A stretch of DNA of 64,000 nt, from assembly GCF_024586455.1 (NCBI RefSeq), contig NC_065921.1, forward strand, positions 24,058,635 to 24,122,634. The letters run 5' to 3'. The notes below the pieces were generated by a model that was not told the DNA's origin, made no database searches, and saw nothing but the letters and a program-made list of their open reading frames with translations. The stretch comes from Bactrocera neohumeralis. Lineage: Eukaryota > Arthropoda > Insecta > Diptera > Tephritidae. Of the stretch, positions 10,831 through 23,312 are shown in pieces (position 1 is the stretch's first letter; every line of letters starts with the position of its first letter). The position numbers and the translations under genes were made by a program.

Positions 10831-11416
10831 TGCGAATTTTTCAGTTTTTTTATTTGATGCGTCATTGCTTGATTTTTTAATCATTATTCATTCTACAAAG
10901 ATCTAATTACCTTATCTAACCGTGATCATACCTCGACTGGTCGAAAAGTGGTTTGTATCTCTAACGTAAACGTAAAAAGGCTTGTTCAATATTTTTTTTT
11001 TTTTGATGAAACTCAAAGTTTTTGGACCCTCCACATTTAAAGTTACAGAGCACGGGCTAAAGATAATGCACCTATTTTGGTACGCAACAAATGCAAGTCT
11101 TTCAAATTTTACGCTTAATTTATTTGTTTATAAAAAAGTGTTAAACACTATGCTTAGAATTAGAAATTTTATGCTAATTAACACTAAATAATTGTAATCT
11201 TAAACTTTGCTAAACAAAATTTTTACTAAAAATTAATTATGCAATTTTACTATACATAAATATATTTGCAACTTTTTCGCTTTAACAATATTCAAACATA
11301 ATACACAGGCGCTCTCATTATAAAGCCATAGAAAGGTTGAATTAAAGTTGACATATTTTTTTCTTTTCGAATTTCGAAGAAGTATTTAGGCACATATACA
11401 ACTGGGCTGTCAGTCA
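10831..11416. other. 3' flank of gene 1
   Basis: AT-rich sequence downstream of the gene 1 stop. A minus-strand AATAAA at 11119-11124 could be a polyadenylation signal about 290 bases past the stop. No other gene is visible. Confidence 0.35.
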
Positions 11417-14400
11417 TTAAGCTGCCTCATTGGCCGTCGTTGCTCTGGAACTACTCTTACGCTGCATAAAGTATATAATCCTAAAATTGCCGAAAAAATA
11501 CACAGAACAGACTTAATAAATGTGTCAAGTGTGTTATCGAAGCGGACTTACGTTATGAGCAAAAAGTTTGCGGCATAGATACCACAGCTGAGAAAGTAGA
11601 AGGCACCCGGAGATGATACCAATGTCGCGTTGTAAATACCAGTGTAGATTGGCGACGACGCCAAAGGTGATAGTGTTTGCAGTGAGGTAATTACCGCATA
11701 TACTTTGCCTAAAATTCCAAAAATTTTGTTTATTAATTATACTTTCTATGAAAAATTAATTAATAGAAGTTTTACCGATTTCTGTGCGGTCCACCAAACT
11801 TGCAAGTACCGCTTGCAACATGGGGCTGTTAATGCCAGCCATGAAGCCCGCAACCGCGGCCACATACATCTGCCAAAACTTCTCAGCCAAAGCGCGTATT
11901 AAACTGTCGGCGAAGCTACCCAACAAGCCAAGTATAGCCACCACAGTTAAAGGCGCGCTGAATACCTGTAAAACGATTTTTTTGGTTGTGGTTTAGTTTT
12001 TATAAGCATTCTGTGCTAACTGCAATATAAACTCACCACACGCAATAATACCAAAACGATGGCACAACCAATCATTTTGATACCAATGCCGGCCGCAGTG
12101 AAAGTGGTGAATTCTTGCAGCGTGAGATTGAATTTGTTGCGTAGAAACAGATAAAGTAAATTCGCCTCACCCTCTGTAAGGAGAAAATAATATTTGTGTT
12201 AAGTTACAATAAGAAATTTGGTACTAAATTTAGTACTTACGCTGCACAAAGGTTGTCGAAATTAAGGCGAACATAATACACCAAATGATGCCGCGATCAT
12301 AGTGCGGTCTGCGTTTCAGGCAAGTTTTAACCAGATCCTTAATCAAATCGAATTTGAAGAACTCACGTACATGCGACTAAAATAACAAAAAAAAAAATTT
12401 ATTATAATAGTAATGAAAAAAAAAAAAAAAAATTCTTCACTCAAAATTTGCAACTCACCGTAGTTCTTTCGTGTTTCACGTTCAAACTTTCGGTTATAAA
12501 GATGGCGATATAAAGTAGCGCTACCAAATCCATACTCGCGGCAATTACGAATACGCCGATAGTACCAGTTGCGGCCAGTATGGAACTGGCTATCAAATTA
12601 CCAACCAGTGTACCAATACCCATAGCACCCTCAACCAAGAACAGGCTACAAAGTGCGAAAAATAATTTAGTAATTGTCGGCTGCAAGCGCAGTATTGCTT
12701 CAAAAACACCTACCGCCTAGCTCTGCCGCCCTCATCACACACATCGGAAACCAGACAAAATGCCATCGCTACCAGGGCACAGTTGCTACCAGTTAGTGCT
12801 GGTGGTATGTATGATATAACGTAGATCCAAGGATTTATCGGTGTCGCCATAGATATACCCGCCAATATTGACGTTATAAGATGTCCGAGAAATGCCGCTG
12901 TTTCAGCAATTAATTTAATTAATTTCTTTGTATTTCATTATAATGACGAAATTGTTTATTTACCTGCAAAGGTTGCTACAAGTATAGGTCTACGTCCAAA
13001 TTTATCAGACCATGGTCCAATAAATAAACTGAGGAATGCGGGCAAAACGCTGTTAATCAGCGAACTCGCCATAATAATCCTGGCCACATAGGGTTGCACT
13101 TGGGTTTCGATGGCCTGGAAACAATTTGGAAAGTAAAATATTAGAATATTATGATTTTTTTTAAATTTATTTTATTTAAATATTTTTTTATATTATGTTA
13201 TTAAAATATTTATTTTAAATACTTTTTTATTTATTTCATTTAAATTTTTATTTTATTTAATATTTAATAATATTTTCATTTAAAAGTACTCTGCTAATAA
13301 CAAAAACTTGTATTTGTCATTCCTTAGTAGTCCTTTACTGATAACAGCAACTCATTTCTGCCATTCATTATATTTCCCTGTCATTTAGTAGTGTAGTCTG
13401 CTTATAACATTGCTTCCCCTCTGTCATTCACTTTGTTTTACAGTCCTTTAAAAGTGCCCTGCTAATGATATCAGATCACTTCTGTCATTATGTGTTATAT
13501 TTTGCAGTTTTAACAGTATTATGATGATAACATTGTATTTGTCATTCCTCTGATAACAGCAACTTTTCATTCATTATATTTCCCTGTCATTTAGCAGTCA
13601 GTCTGCTTAAACAATGTGTCGTTCACTTTGTTTTACTAATGATGATCAGATCACTTCTGTCATTGTGTGTTATATTTCGCAGTCATTTAACAGTATTATG
13701 ATGATAACAAAAACTTGTATTTGTCATTCCTTAGTAGTCCTCTACTGATAACAGCAACTCATTTCTGCCATTCATTATATTTCCCTGTCATTTAGCAGTG
13801 CAGTCTGCTTATAACATTGCTTCATCTCTGTCGTTCACTTTGTTTTACAGTCTTTAAAAGTGCCCTGCTAATGATCAGATCACTTCTGTCATTATGTGTT
13901 ATATTTCGCAGTCATTTAACAGTATTATGATGATAACAAAAACTTGTATTTGTCATTCCTTAGTAGTCCTCTACTGATAACAGCAACTCATTTCTGCCAT
14001 TCATGATATTTCCCTGTCATTTAGCAGTGCAGTCTGCTTATAACATTGCTCACCTCTGTCGTTCACTTTGTTTTACAGTCCTTTAAAAGTGGCCTGCTAA
14101 TGATCAGATCACTTCTGTCATTATGTGTTGTAAATAATATATTTCGCAGTCATTTAACAGTATTATGCTAATAACATTAGCTTACTTCTGCCATTTATTT
14201 TGTTTTAAAGTCATTTAACGGTGCTCTGTTAGTCAGATTAACTTGCTTTTGTCATTCCTTCAGTCTCACAAATATTTAATACTGCTCTGCTAATATCATT
14301 AACGCTCTACTTTCATTGATTATGTTTCAAAATCATTTAACAGTGCTCTACTAGCTCTACTAATAACCTTAAGACGCTTTTAATATACATATATGTATGT

Positions 14401-16221
14401 ATGTATATTCTGTTTCACAGTCATATAACAGTGACTCTAACTATAACTCGCTTCTGTCATAAATTTTAATTTAATGTTATTTAACACTGCTCTGCTAGTA
14501 ATATTTATTCACTTCTGCCAATTATTTCGCTTTTTTGTCATCTAACAGTGCTCTGTTAGTAAGATTAAGTCGCTTTTATCATTCCTTCAGTCAGTCAGTT
14601 ATATAACAGTGCTCTGCTAATAACACTAACTTTGCTTCTGCTTGAAAACCAATAGAATTGCTGGTTCTGTAGACGATTATGGCTCCTGTTTGGTTGAGTC
14701 TAAAAAAAAAAATGCTTGGCACTTCATCAGTATCTTACTTATTACAAATAGTAAGAAAATTTAATTAGTCTAAGTTTACATTTTCAGCGTTATCCACTTC
14801 GTCCATATATTTGTTTTTTTTTCTAATCTTCCGCTTCTGATCTTTTACGACTTATGTGCTTTCCTCAGTGGAGATTCCCTATCAGTTACGTTCATTTCTT
14901 TTTATTTTATTTTGATTAATGATAGCGTGGCTGAGTCACACATTCCAGTTATTATTTAATCACAGGGAATCCACCTGAGTAGGCTCGTCAGCTGTTATTA
15001 CCCCCAGCTGATTTACTGATAATCAATACTACCACATATGCATTTTATTTTTTTTCGTAATCAATTTTCATTTCTTTTTTTTTATGTTATCAGTCTGAAG
15101 CTTATCGCAAGGAGTTGTTGCTATTATTACTTTGTTTTATTATTATTATATTATTATTCTGTCTGGTAGAACAGCAGGTGCGCATTTTTTTAGAACTAGG
15201 TTTACGTCACGCCTTCATTGCTTATTTCTTAACGTTATAACAGCAGAATGTCTAATTTTAAGCTTAAAGATGACAATTCTTGCCGAAATGTTTAACGAGT
15301 ATCCAAGCTACTTATACTTTTGAACAAATTTAAGTTTTGTAACCGAGTTTTGCAGCAATTGACAGAAAATTAATAAGTAGATTTTATGAATCGTCTTTCT
15401 ATATATCTACATATATATTCTCATTTACTTTAAATTTCTTTAAATATTTTTCTCCATTAATAGTCCACTTTCCCGAGGCTTCTAATTTTTCTTGTAGTAT
15501 TGTATATATAAACTCGTCTATAACCGGATAAGCGGTATCTACGCCAATAAAGTAGAAAATTGTTTTATATGAGCCGTCATGGCTTCGCCAAACATCTGTT
15601 CTATATGTCCAAATGGTTACTTTTAGATTTTTTTTTTGTTTCTTCCTTATTGCTTTATGTCAGTACATGTGTTTTATAACACTTGTTTCTTCGATTCACA
15701 ACTCGGCAAGGCTTGGCGAACCACGACAACTATTAAAGATTTCTTTGTAAAGTCGTTTACTAAACTAACCACCAGAAAAATAAAACTGAAAAAACTTTTT
15801 TACCAATTGTTTTAAATTGGTAACGGTCTAAGTCATAGATGTTCCAAATAAAAAACTTGCTTGAGAGTACTCACTTGTGATGTCGCGTTTTTGGGTATAA
15901 CTCCCAACATGGGTTCGCACAATTCCTCATCGTAATCGTAAACGGCAACACAAGTTTGATAAAGTTCTTGATTTTGTAGCACAGCACCTTTAATAAACAT
16001 AATAATAATGGATTAACGTTTTTCATGCACACGGTTTTAGGGTAACACTTCGAAAATGTCCTACCGGCCAATGCTGTCGCTATATAAACTAGAAACAATG
16101 CAGGTTCTATCACGGTAAACTTTCTCTTTCCATCCGATTTACTCGAGGCTACTTCACTATTATTATCCTCCTCGATTGCCTGCAATTTTTCAGCGGCTAT
16201 TGTTTCTTGTTTTATCGACAT
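11417..16221 (-). CDS. SLC46-like major facilitator transporter, gene 1 (10 coding exons)
   Basis: Coding exons are 16065-16221, 15875-15987, 12964-13114, 12714-12897, 12459-12645, 12241-12376, 12037-12173, 11776-11965, 11552-11708 and 11417-11480, all bounded by GT-AG. They total 1476 nt, or 491 residues plus stop, a normal length for this family. The start is the only ATG in exon 1 ahead of the first hydrophobic segment (MSIKQETIAAEKLQAIEEDN). Residues 123-133 (GPWSDKFGRRP) are the MFS signature between helices 2 and 3, with D127 and R131 at the positions known to matter in the human folate transporter SLC46A1. N86-A-T in the first luminal or extracellular loop is a glycosylation site. Helices of the second half include SLVDRTEIGKVYAVITSLQT. 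The family comprises 12-helix proton-coupled importers of folates, bile acids or muropeptides at plasma or lysosomal membranes; the substrate here is unknown. Intron 2 is 2760 bp and carries a tandem repeat; the others are 66-82 bp. No disabling change was seen. Confidence 0.93.
13275..14645. repeat. tandem repeat with tetrameric higher-order structure, in intron 2 of gene 1
   Basis: The basic unit is about 52-62 bp and contains variants of TCATTTAACAGTGCTCTGC, TAATAACA and TTCTGTCATTCATT. From about 13275 to 14145, four distinguishable monomer types recur in fixed order, giving units of about 225-230 bp. The marker TATTTGTCATTCC starts at 13311, 13536, 13718 and 13947; the second unit is about 45 bp short. 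From about 14146 to 14640 the array is monomeric and more divergent. It does not resemble a transposon and contains no open frame. Confidence 0.85.
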
Positions 16222-16299
16222 AACACTACCGTTTGAGGGATTACTTAGAAAAAAAAAATCAAATAGTTTATGCGCTGTCTAGGTTGGAATCCCAAGTGT

Positions 16300-16352
16300 T
16301 GTTATTTCGGTTTATGGCTCGCTTCAGTTGCACAAGTCGTTTAAATACTTTT
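16300..16352 (-). promoter_or_regulatory. possible core promoter of gene 1
   Basis: On the minus strand a TATTTAAA-like motif at about 16340-16348 is followed about 30 bases downstream by the region AACTGAAGCGAGCC. This lies 80-130 bases before the start codon. Position and spacing fit a TATA promoter, but no strong fly initiator is seen. Confidence 0.25.
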
Positions 16353-17175
16353 CAAATATGTCCGCTCTCCTAAATATATATGAGAAACCGTATTGTCGCA
16401 TTGAAGAGTATTCTGTCGCAGTAAAAATGGGTGATTTTTATTAGAAAAAATACAAGCATACATATGTCCCTATGTGATTTGGCGCGTTGATTCATTATCG
16501 AAAAGTACTTCAGTTTATTTTATTTGCGCCATTTGAAGAGAGCAGATAAGACATTATATAGTAGAGTAGTAAAAGTTTTGTAAACAGAGAATAAAGGTGA
16601 GCTGAAGTTAGAGAGCCAGTCAACATTTATCAATTAAATGTAGTTTTTGTTATAGAAAGGCGCTAATAACTGATAGTGGCCGGGAGCACTAGCCCTCCCA
16701 TTGATAAGAGCGGAGGTTAGAAAGAACTGAGTTCAGCTGTACTTTTTCACTTGTAGGAATTAAATGCGTGTGAAATAATTTTACTTCTGGGATGTTTTCT
16801 GCTTCTACAACAAAAACAATATATTGTGTTATTAAAAGTAAGGACCGATTCCGAAATTTGTTTGCTTTTGTTTCGTTTTCTTCACTGTCTCTCTTTTAAC
16901 CATCGTCGAAAAATTGCTTGAAATCGATATAGTAGTTTTTGAGGGTTGAAATTTGGACGGATATTTGTGTACTATAAATATAGCCGTAGATCTGCTGTTC
17001 CGATGACTATCCGTTCCGAAAGTAGATCAGCGATATTAGCCTTGAGTTCCCTGACTGTGCGCTCAAAACTAGTGAAAGGAAGTCTATGCTCTTTACCTCT
17101 ATTATTGAGCTATTTTGCTATGTATGAGTATGATTAGACTGATTTCAGTCTCAGTAACTGCGGAATGAGAACGAG
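16353..17175. other. upstream region of gene 1, no gene seen
   Basis: Unremarkable sequence without a supported coding region or recognisable transposon. Confidence 0.4.
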
Positions 17176-17179
17176 TAGA

Positions 17180-17670
17180 AGCTCCGTTGGCATCTTCTGG
17201 TTCACTATTGGATTTGGACCTCAGACGAAATCAGCAAGCGCTGGTTGACTAACATCCGCTGTGCAGTCGCAAGGGTCTTCTGCTCGAGTGTAAAAAGTCT
17301 AGGGAACTCTTCGCTCTCAGCAAAATTCACTTCTAAATGCTTGTGAAATCAATTGTGATTCAATATCTTATCAGCTGCATCAGCTGTTTGGAAGAAGATG
17401 AGATAGAATCCTCTCGACACGTCTTCCTTGAATGTCCGGCTTTTGCTACATCAAGTACATCAAGGCAAAAACACCTCTTATCTCACTATTTTAGACATCC
17501 AGGTGAAATAGCGAAAGTAGAAATAAAACTCCTAAGCAGATTTTTTTTGCCGTCAGCTCATTTTCAACTTCAGTAGATTTTTCTTTTTGGCATCATAAAT
17601 GAGTATATATAATAATCTAAGTGTGATCCCGCCGCAATGCTGAGAGATCAGCTATCTAACCTGACCTAAC
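17180..17670 (+). mobile_element. non-LTR retrotransposon 3' fragment
   Basis: The plus strand encodes CISCLEEDEIESSRHVFLEC and then PAFATSS at about 17370-17455. This Cys/His-containing C-terminal pattern follows RNase H in Jockey/R1/I-type elements. It ends near CTAACCTGACCTAACC at about 17654-17670, similar to the end of the fragment at 58150-58850. The upstream part is too decayed to follow. Confidence 0.6.
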
Positions 17671-18054
17671 CGGTTTATGTACCGAAAATTTTTTCGTCTA
17701 ATCGTACATACCATTTAATATATATGTACATTCTTATATATAATATCTTTCGAATAATTTTATTTGTTCCAAACAACCGTTAGGTGAAAAAACTACCATA
17801 CTATATAACGAATAATATTCAAAGCAGGGTATCATACACGCACATATGTATATAGGTACATATATAGTATATCTAAATCAAAACCACCATCTATTTGTAT
17901 TTCTAATATAATGTCTTCTAACCTCAAAGGGAAGTTTAACGTTATCAAAAATGTTTTCTCCTTGTTCAAAAATTTTTATTATCTTTCAAGTATTCAAAAC
18001 ACCGTTCCACAATCCAAACCAGAGCTCAAATTAACTATTTCAATCATTACACAG

Positions 18055-18860
18055 GTCTACAGTGACATCCGGAAATTGTAATCAAACTAATTTTAATTGT
18101 AAAATTCCCCGGGAAATGATATTAAAAAAATGTATTTCGCTAAGTTGGTAGGACTGTCCTTAATTACTATGCCAAATATGATGAGCCCGATCTGTCAACC
18201 AGTTTGTTTACAGCAGCTGCTTATGTCGGGACACCTCAGTAGTGCGTTGCGATTTTTACAAAGGATAAAAATATCGGACAAAGAATTTGTCTAAAATTTT
18301 GTATTTTTAACCAAATTTCCTGCAAAATCGTTGCGAATGTTGGAAAAGGCTTACGGTGATTCAGTTTAAAAACACAAGCCTACAAGTGGGACAAAGCCTT
18401 CAACCGTCGACCTCTTCTACTGATGATAATATTAAAAAAGTAAAGGATATGGTGCTTGAAAATCGTCAAGCAAGTGATAGAGAGATGACTCGCGGGTCCA
18501 TTCAAATGATTCTGCTGAATATTTTGGGCATAAAACGCGTTCTTGCTCGACTCGTCCCAATAAAGCTGATTTTTTTCTAAAAAGACTACCGTAAATACGT
18601 CTTTTTGGACATGCTTGATCGTGCGAATTCCGATCCCACATTCATGGAGAGCATTATAACTGCCGATGAGACATGGGTTTATAAGTTTGACATGCAAACA
18701 AGTCAACAGTCATCGTAATGGAGGGAAATAAACGAGCCGAAACCAAAACCGTATACACCATTTGGCTCCGTGTGTTTTTTCGATCGAAGAGATAAAACAA
18801 ATTTCGCTGAAAGCTATCCCAAAAAGTCCTTACAGTGTTTCTAGGACTTCAAAAATCGGC
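18055..18860 (+). mobile_element. decayed mariner (NRQAS / DRANSDPTF lineage)
   Basis: The left end (ACATCCGGAAATTG) and leader (AAGTTGGTAGGACTGTCCTT) match copies at 59075 and 62258. Broken coding sequence follows in order: MLEKAYGDSV-like start, STDDNIKKVKDMVLENRQAS, ILGIKRVLARLVP, then LDRANSDPTFMESIITADET, which holds the first catalytic Asp region. The second half of the transposase is deleted. Confidence 0.8.
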
Positions 18861-18864
18861 ATAC

Positions 18865-19145
18865 GTGTGTTACATCTGGTAGAGAAAATCCTTTCCTGGT
18901 AATAGTATGTCATGTCTGTGTGCTAAAAATGGGTTGAATCAGGTCATTACTTCTCTTAGACATAATATAAAGATTTTCGAACTTCCGTGTGACTTTATTC
19001 CGCATATATCGCTCAATATATGTTGATAAAATTGGTGTTTTTCTTGTAACGGTGCATATACATATGTGCTTAGAATGAATAAAATCGGGTGAAAACTCGG
19101 CGTAGACCTCGCTTATACCTGAACTTGACTTTTCGTTACTTGTTG
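18865..19145. repeat. 3' part of a mini-me-like dispersed repeat
   Basis: It contains GATTTTCGAACTTCCGTGTG, shared with copies at 25700-25870 and 51560-51600, and finishes with TATACCTGAACTTGAC...TTACTTGTTG, close to the right end of the element at 721-1781. It is non-coding. Confidence 0.5.
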
Positions 19146-20744
19146 AGAGGTAGTCGTGTGAAAAATTTCAAATCGATATCTCAAAAACTGAGGGTCTAAT
19201 TCGCATATATACATATAGACAGACAAGCGAACATAGCTCAATCGACTCCGTTCATCACGCTGATCATATACTATACATACGTACATATATGCATGTATAT
19301 TACCTGTTCAGAGTATCACAAAATTTTAGAAAAGTTTTATTTTGGTATTGTTATTTCAAATGCTAAGAATCCTCGTTAAGTTGATGACTAACTAAGAACT
19401 GCGCAGTTCATGTGCATTCATCATTCATAAATTTGGTACTTTACATTACCCAATTTTCATTGTTTCTAATTTTAACTATCTTTTGAAAATGGGCTCAGAT
19501 TTGTTTTGCTGACTCATTTATAATACTTGACAGCTTGAATATTATGATTTTTAGTGTGGCCACTCGTTTAATAATACTTATAACAACCGATTAATTTTAT
19601 TGATAAGCGTAAACATAAAACCAATGTGTGCAATACATTAATGAGCTATTGAAATTAATTATATACATAAATGTCTGTCTGCATGTAAGTGTCCAAATGA
19701 AAAACACAATACTTTTCTAATAAGGCTCCATCACTGGCATGCGAGATTGTAGTGATTTGAAATTTGTCAGTATGTCAATAGCCTTAAGTATGCTGCAGAA
19801 AAAACAACTCGAACACTTTATCGAGAAAACTTTTTACGATGTTTTTTTAAGACATAACCTATTGAAAAATAACATTTTTTTTTGTAATTTCATTCGTTGT
19901 CGATTGTCGATTTAAAAATGGTCAACTTTTTGTTAGAACAATAAAGTGGGTGCACTAAATGCTTCATATGTTTATGGAACAGCAGAGCAAATATGAACCG
20001 CTGTGTCAAGAAAGATTGAGAAATAATTGCCGTCACTAGAATTCAATTAATTTGAGGTTTAGTTAGCCCAAACTTTCAAAAGCCATGGTGTACCGGGAAC
20101 TTTTCAATTGCCCTGTAAACATGATTGTAGATATTATTTTACCTCCATAGAGCATCGAATTGGGATGAGATGAAGCAAAATGTTAATTTATTAGAGTAAA
20201 CTGCATAGTAATTTGTATATCTTTCAAAAAAGCTGCACGCTTTAAGTAATGAAAAACTAAAAACTGGTATTTTTGGTGACGCACAACTACAAATGTTATT
20301 CAGAGGCAACGAAAATGAAAATCTTTTGTTGCTGTCGTACATTTTTTTAGGACATCGGAAAGGCAAAAATTACAAAAATTCTCTTTCTTCTTTTAATTAA
20401 CTTTGAAAACCTGGGATGTAGTATGAACATAAAAGTATACTAACTGGATAATCATTTATTTAAGTTTCCTGAAAACTTTGGAACGTATGAGAAAGTACAG
20501 AGGCATTAATGTTGGAGTATTACACAGAAAAGCCTCCTTGACGTCTATCGGATAAAATCTGAAAAGAGAAGTTTCTTTCCATAAAATAATATGTTGTTAA
20601 ATGTGTGTTATTTTTGTTTGTTCCTAGAAATTAAACGCGAAATCAATTGTAAACTATTCACGCATGTTGACCACTTGTCTAGTGGGTCCACCGTGGCGTA
20701 TGAGTGATTAGGAAGTGAAGTGTATATATATATGGTATATATTA
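19146..20744. other. intergenic, no gene seen
   Basis: 19150-19270 contains a short dispersed repeat (TCGATATCTCAAAAACT, later GACAGACAAGCG and CTCAATCGACT) that recurs near 30797-30905 and 62160-62235. The rest is AT-rich single-copy-looking sequence. Confidence 0.4.
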
Positions 20745-21310
20745 AAACTGTCTTTGGGAAATGTTATTGAAGTGGATAATATAAACACAGTTTTATCAAA
20801 AACACAAATCTACCAGTGATACAAAGCCTTCAAAGATGGTCGAGGGATCGTTGAAGACATGCCTCGTCCTTCCGACCTTCGTCCTCTTCAACTGATGGAA
20901 ATATTTAAAAAGTGAAGAATATGGGTTTGAAAATCGTTAGGCAAATGTTAGAGAGATGGTAAGAGAGCTCGACATCTCTTGCAAAAAGAGGTCTCTTTGG
21001 ACATGCACGATCGTGCGAATTCCGATCCCACATTCAAGGAGTGCCTTATAACTGCAGATGAGACATGGGTTTGTGAGTTTGACAAGCAAACAAGTCAACA
21101 ATCATCGGAATGGAACCGGTTTTCAGTCGATCGAAGAGATCAAAAAAAGTTCGCTGAGGGAGCTGAAGACCATCCCAAAAGTTGCTTATGAAAAGTGTTT
21201 CGAGCATTTAAAAAATCCTTGGCGACACACCTGATGTGGAGTAGTTTGAAGGCGACAAAATAAGTATTGATGAATAATTTAATATTTTGTGTTTTATTTA
21301 CAATTTTTTT
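20745..21310 (+). mobile_element. decayed mariner, same lineage as 18055
   Basis: It contains CAAAGATGGTCGAGGGATCG, the coding remnant LDMHDRANSDPTFKECLITA followed by DETWVCEFDKQTSQQSSEW, and the 3' sequence AAGTATTGATGAATAATT, which matches the 3' end of the copy at 62258. The middle of the gene is deleted, and a frame at 20979-21191 is only a fragment. Confidence 0.75.
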
Positions 21311-22004
21311 TGTCACAAGATATATCCATATATCTAAGGAATATCACTCATATTAATATTGACAGTTAATTGATGTGATTTTTCTGTAGATAATGTAGAT
21401 AAAAAATGTAAATAAGAGTCATATGTGAAACTCATTGCCGAATTCGCGGAGCCAAATTATTTGTATACTCTCTAAAAAATAAAAAAAAATTTGTTGTTAT
21501 ATATACATACATACATATGTATATGTATATATATTTATTTGACTATTGGTGCTTGGCATTTCCGTATCGAGATAAGCGATTTTTTTGTTAAAAGTTAAAA
21601 ACCTTCAAGTGTTGATAGCACTTGCCCTCTCCAGCGTGATAATTGATTGTTATATTATTAGAATTAGATTGTAACAGTAAAATGTCATGTCTGAGAGAGA
21701 GAAAAGTTTGCCAAAAATTCTACATTTCTAACGGCTTATCAGCCACTAGCTCTGGTCTTTTTCAGCCGTTACTTATACTTAGTTTCAAACGTTAATTCTT
21801 GTTATCTCGCCCTCTTTTGTATTACAATGTTTGCATGTTGTTTACATCGCTTAAATAAAGAAATCGATCGAAACAGAAGAGCAAAGACCTTGTTGTGCAT
21901 GATTACATAATATATTTGTACCACAGAAGTGCAGGGTGCCTTGTCCTCATCATTCTAAACTTTAAATAATTTTACAAATACCTTTATATTCTATATTATT
22001 TATA
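21311..22004. other. intergenic, no gene seen
   Basis: AT-rich, with a TATA/CATA microsatellite at about 21499-21537. No coding or transposon sequence is recognised. Confidence 0.45.
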
Positions 22005-23100
22005 AAGGGTGATCTATTTTGAGGTTCCCTACTTTTTTTTAAAGAAAAAACAAAGAAACTTCAAATGTAAAGCGGAATGCACATTCTTTGACACTTAGTT
22101 TTTGAAGATTATCTCTTCCAAATGTTGGCCGCGGCTACGTTTCAGATGTTCCATCCGTTGAGTCCAATTTCTGATGACTCTTTCGAGCATTTCGACTGGT
22201 AACTGGCGAATGACACGTGTGATATTTTGGTCCAAGGCCTGAATCGAAGCGAGATTGTTCGCATAGACTTTAGATATTACATATCCCAACAGAAAAAGAT
22301 AAGCGAACAAAAAGAAAAAAGGTGTGATATCAAACGATTTTGATGGCCAATCGACCGGCCCAAAACTTGAAATTATCTGCTCACCGAAGTGTTCTCTCAA
22401 TAAATCCATTGACTGATGCGATGTGTGCAAGGTGGCGCCGTCTTGTTGAAACCAAATGTTGCCGAGATCACGAGCTTTTCAGACATCATATAGTCGTTTA
22501 TCATGGCGTGATAACGGTCGCCATTGACGGTTACTTTCTCACCAACACCACATTTAAAGAAATATGGGCCGATGATTCCATCGGTCGCCACACCAATTCG
22601 TTGTTTTTTCCGGATGAAATGCCAGTTCTTGAATCTCTTCAGATTGCTCTTTGTCCCAAATGCGGCAATTTTACTTGTTTACATACCCATTGAGCCAGAA
22701 ATAGGTCTCTTCGATGAACAAAATTTGGCTCGAAACCCTCGGATCTTCTTGGAACTTTTCAGCACCCATAGAGCGAAGCGATGTCGCCTTGGAAGCTTGT
22801 TCGGCTTCAGTTCTTGCACAAGGTGTATTTTGTTCGTATTCAATTTAAGATCTTGACATAAAATATGCCAAGTCGTCCCATACGTCCGTCCGAGTTGGTG
22901 CGAACGGCGCCGATTCTACTCTCCACGGTCTTCGTGTACATTCGGCTGTACGGCTGCTATATTTTCTTCACTGCGTGTTGAACGTGATCTATTCGGTCGA
23001 ATATTATCCAATAATGAATGCTGAGTCTCAAGATGGGTCATGGTATGCCGATTATGTTGACCATAAGTTGAGCGAAGTGTGCGAAATACATTCTTTACGG
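22005..23100 (-). mobile_element. Tc1/mariner-superfamily element (HTSHQSM type)
   Basis: The left end at 22005 reads AGGGTGATCTATTTTGAGGT. Minus-strand coding sequence includes FIEETYFWLNGYVNK (first Asp region, about 22730-22680) and a 111-residue frame at 22430-22095: HTSHQSMDLLREHFGEQIIS, FGPVDWPSKSFDITPFFF, ending RSRGQHLEEIIFKN. A stop in the second-Asp region and a short insertion in the WGYVKAKVY segment break it. The 5' terminal repeat, expected near 23100, is missing. Confidence 0.82.
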
Positions 23101-23104
23101 AACG

Positions 23105-23312
23105 TAAATTCTCGTAATAAAAAAGAGTTATGATAAAAAATTATAGTTTGACAATGGGAATCGCAGTAGCAAGGGGCAATTGTGTGTCTAATAGGATAGA
23201 ATGTACATATCTTCTAAACCATTAAAGCTACAACAGCCACTACAGCCTATAAGACCCCGACAGACAGTGTGAAAATGTATGAACCCGCACATAGCCCTAC
23301 CCTACTTGTTGC
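23105..23312. repeat. mini-me-like repeat remnant
   Basis: It starts with CTCGTAATAAAAAAGAGTTA and ends GAACCCGCACATAGCCCTAC then CCTACTTGTTG, a diverged version of the ends of the element at 721-1781. It lacks the GTCY tract. Confidence 0.5.
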
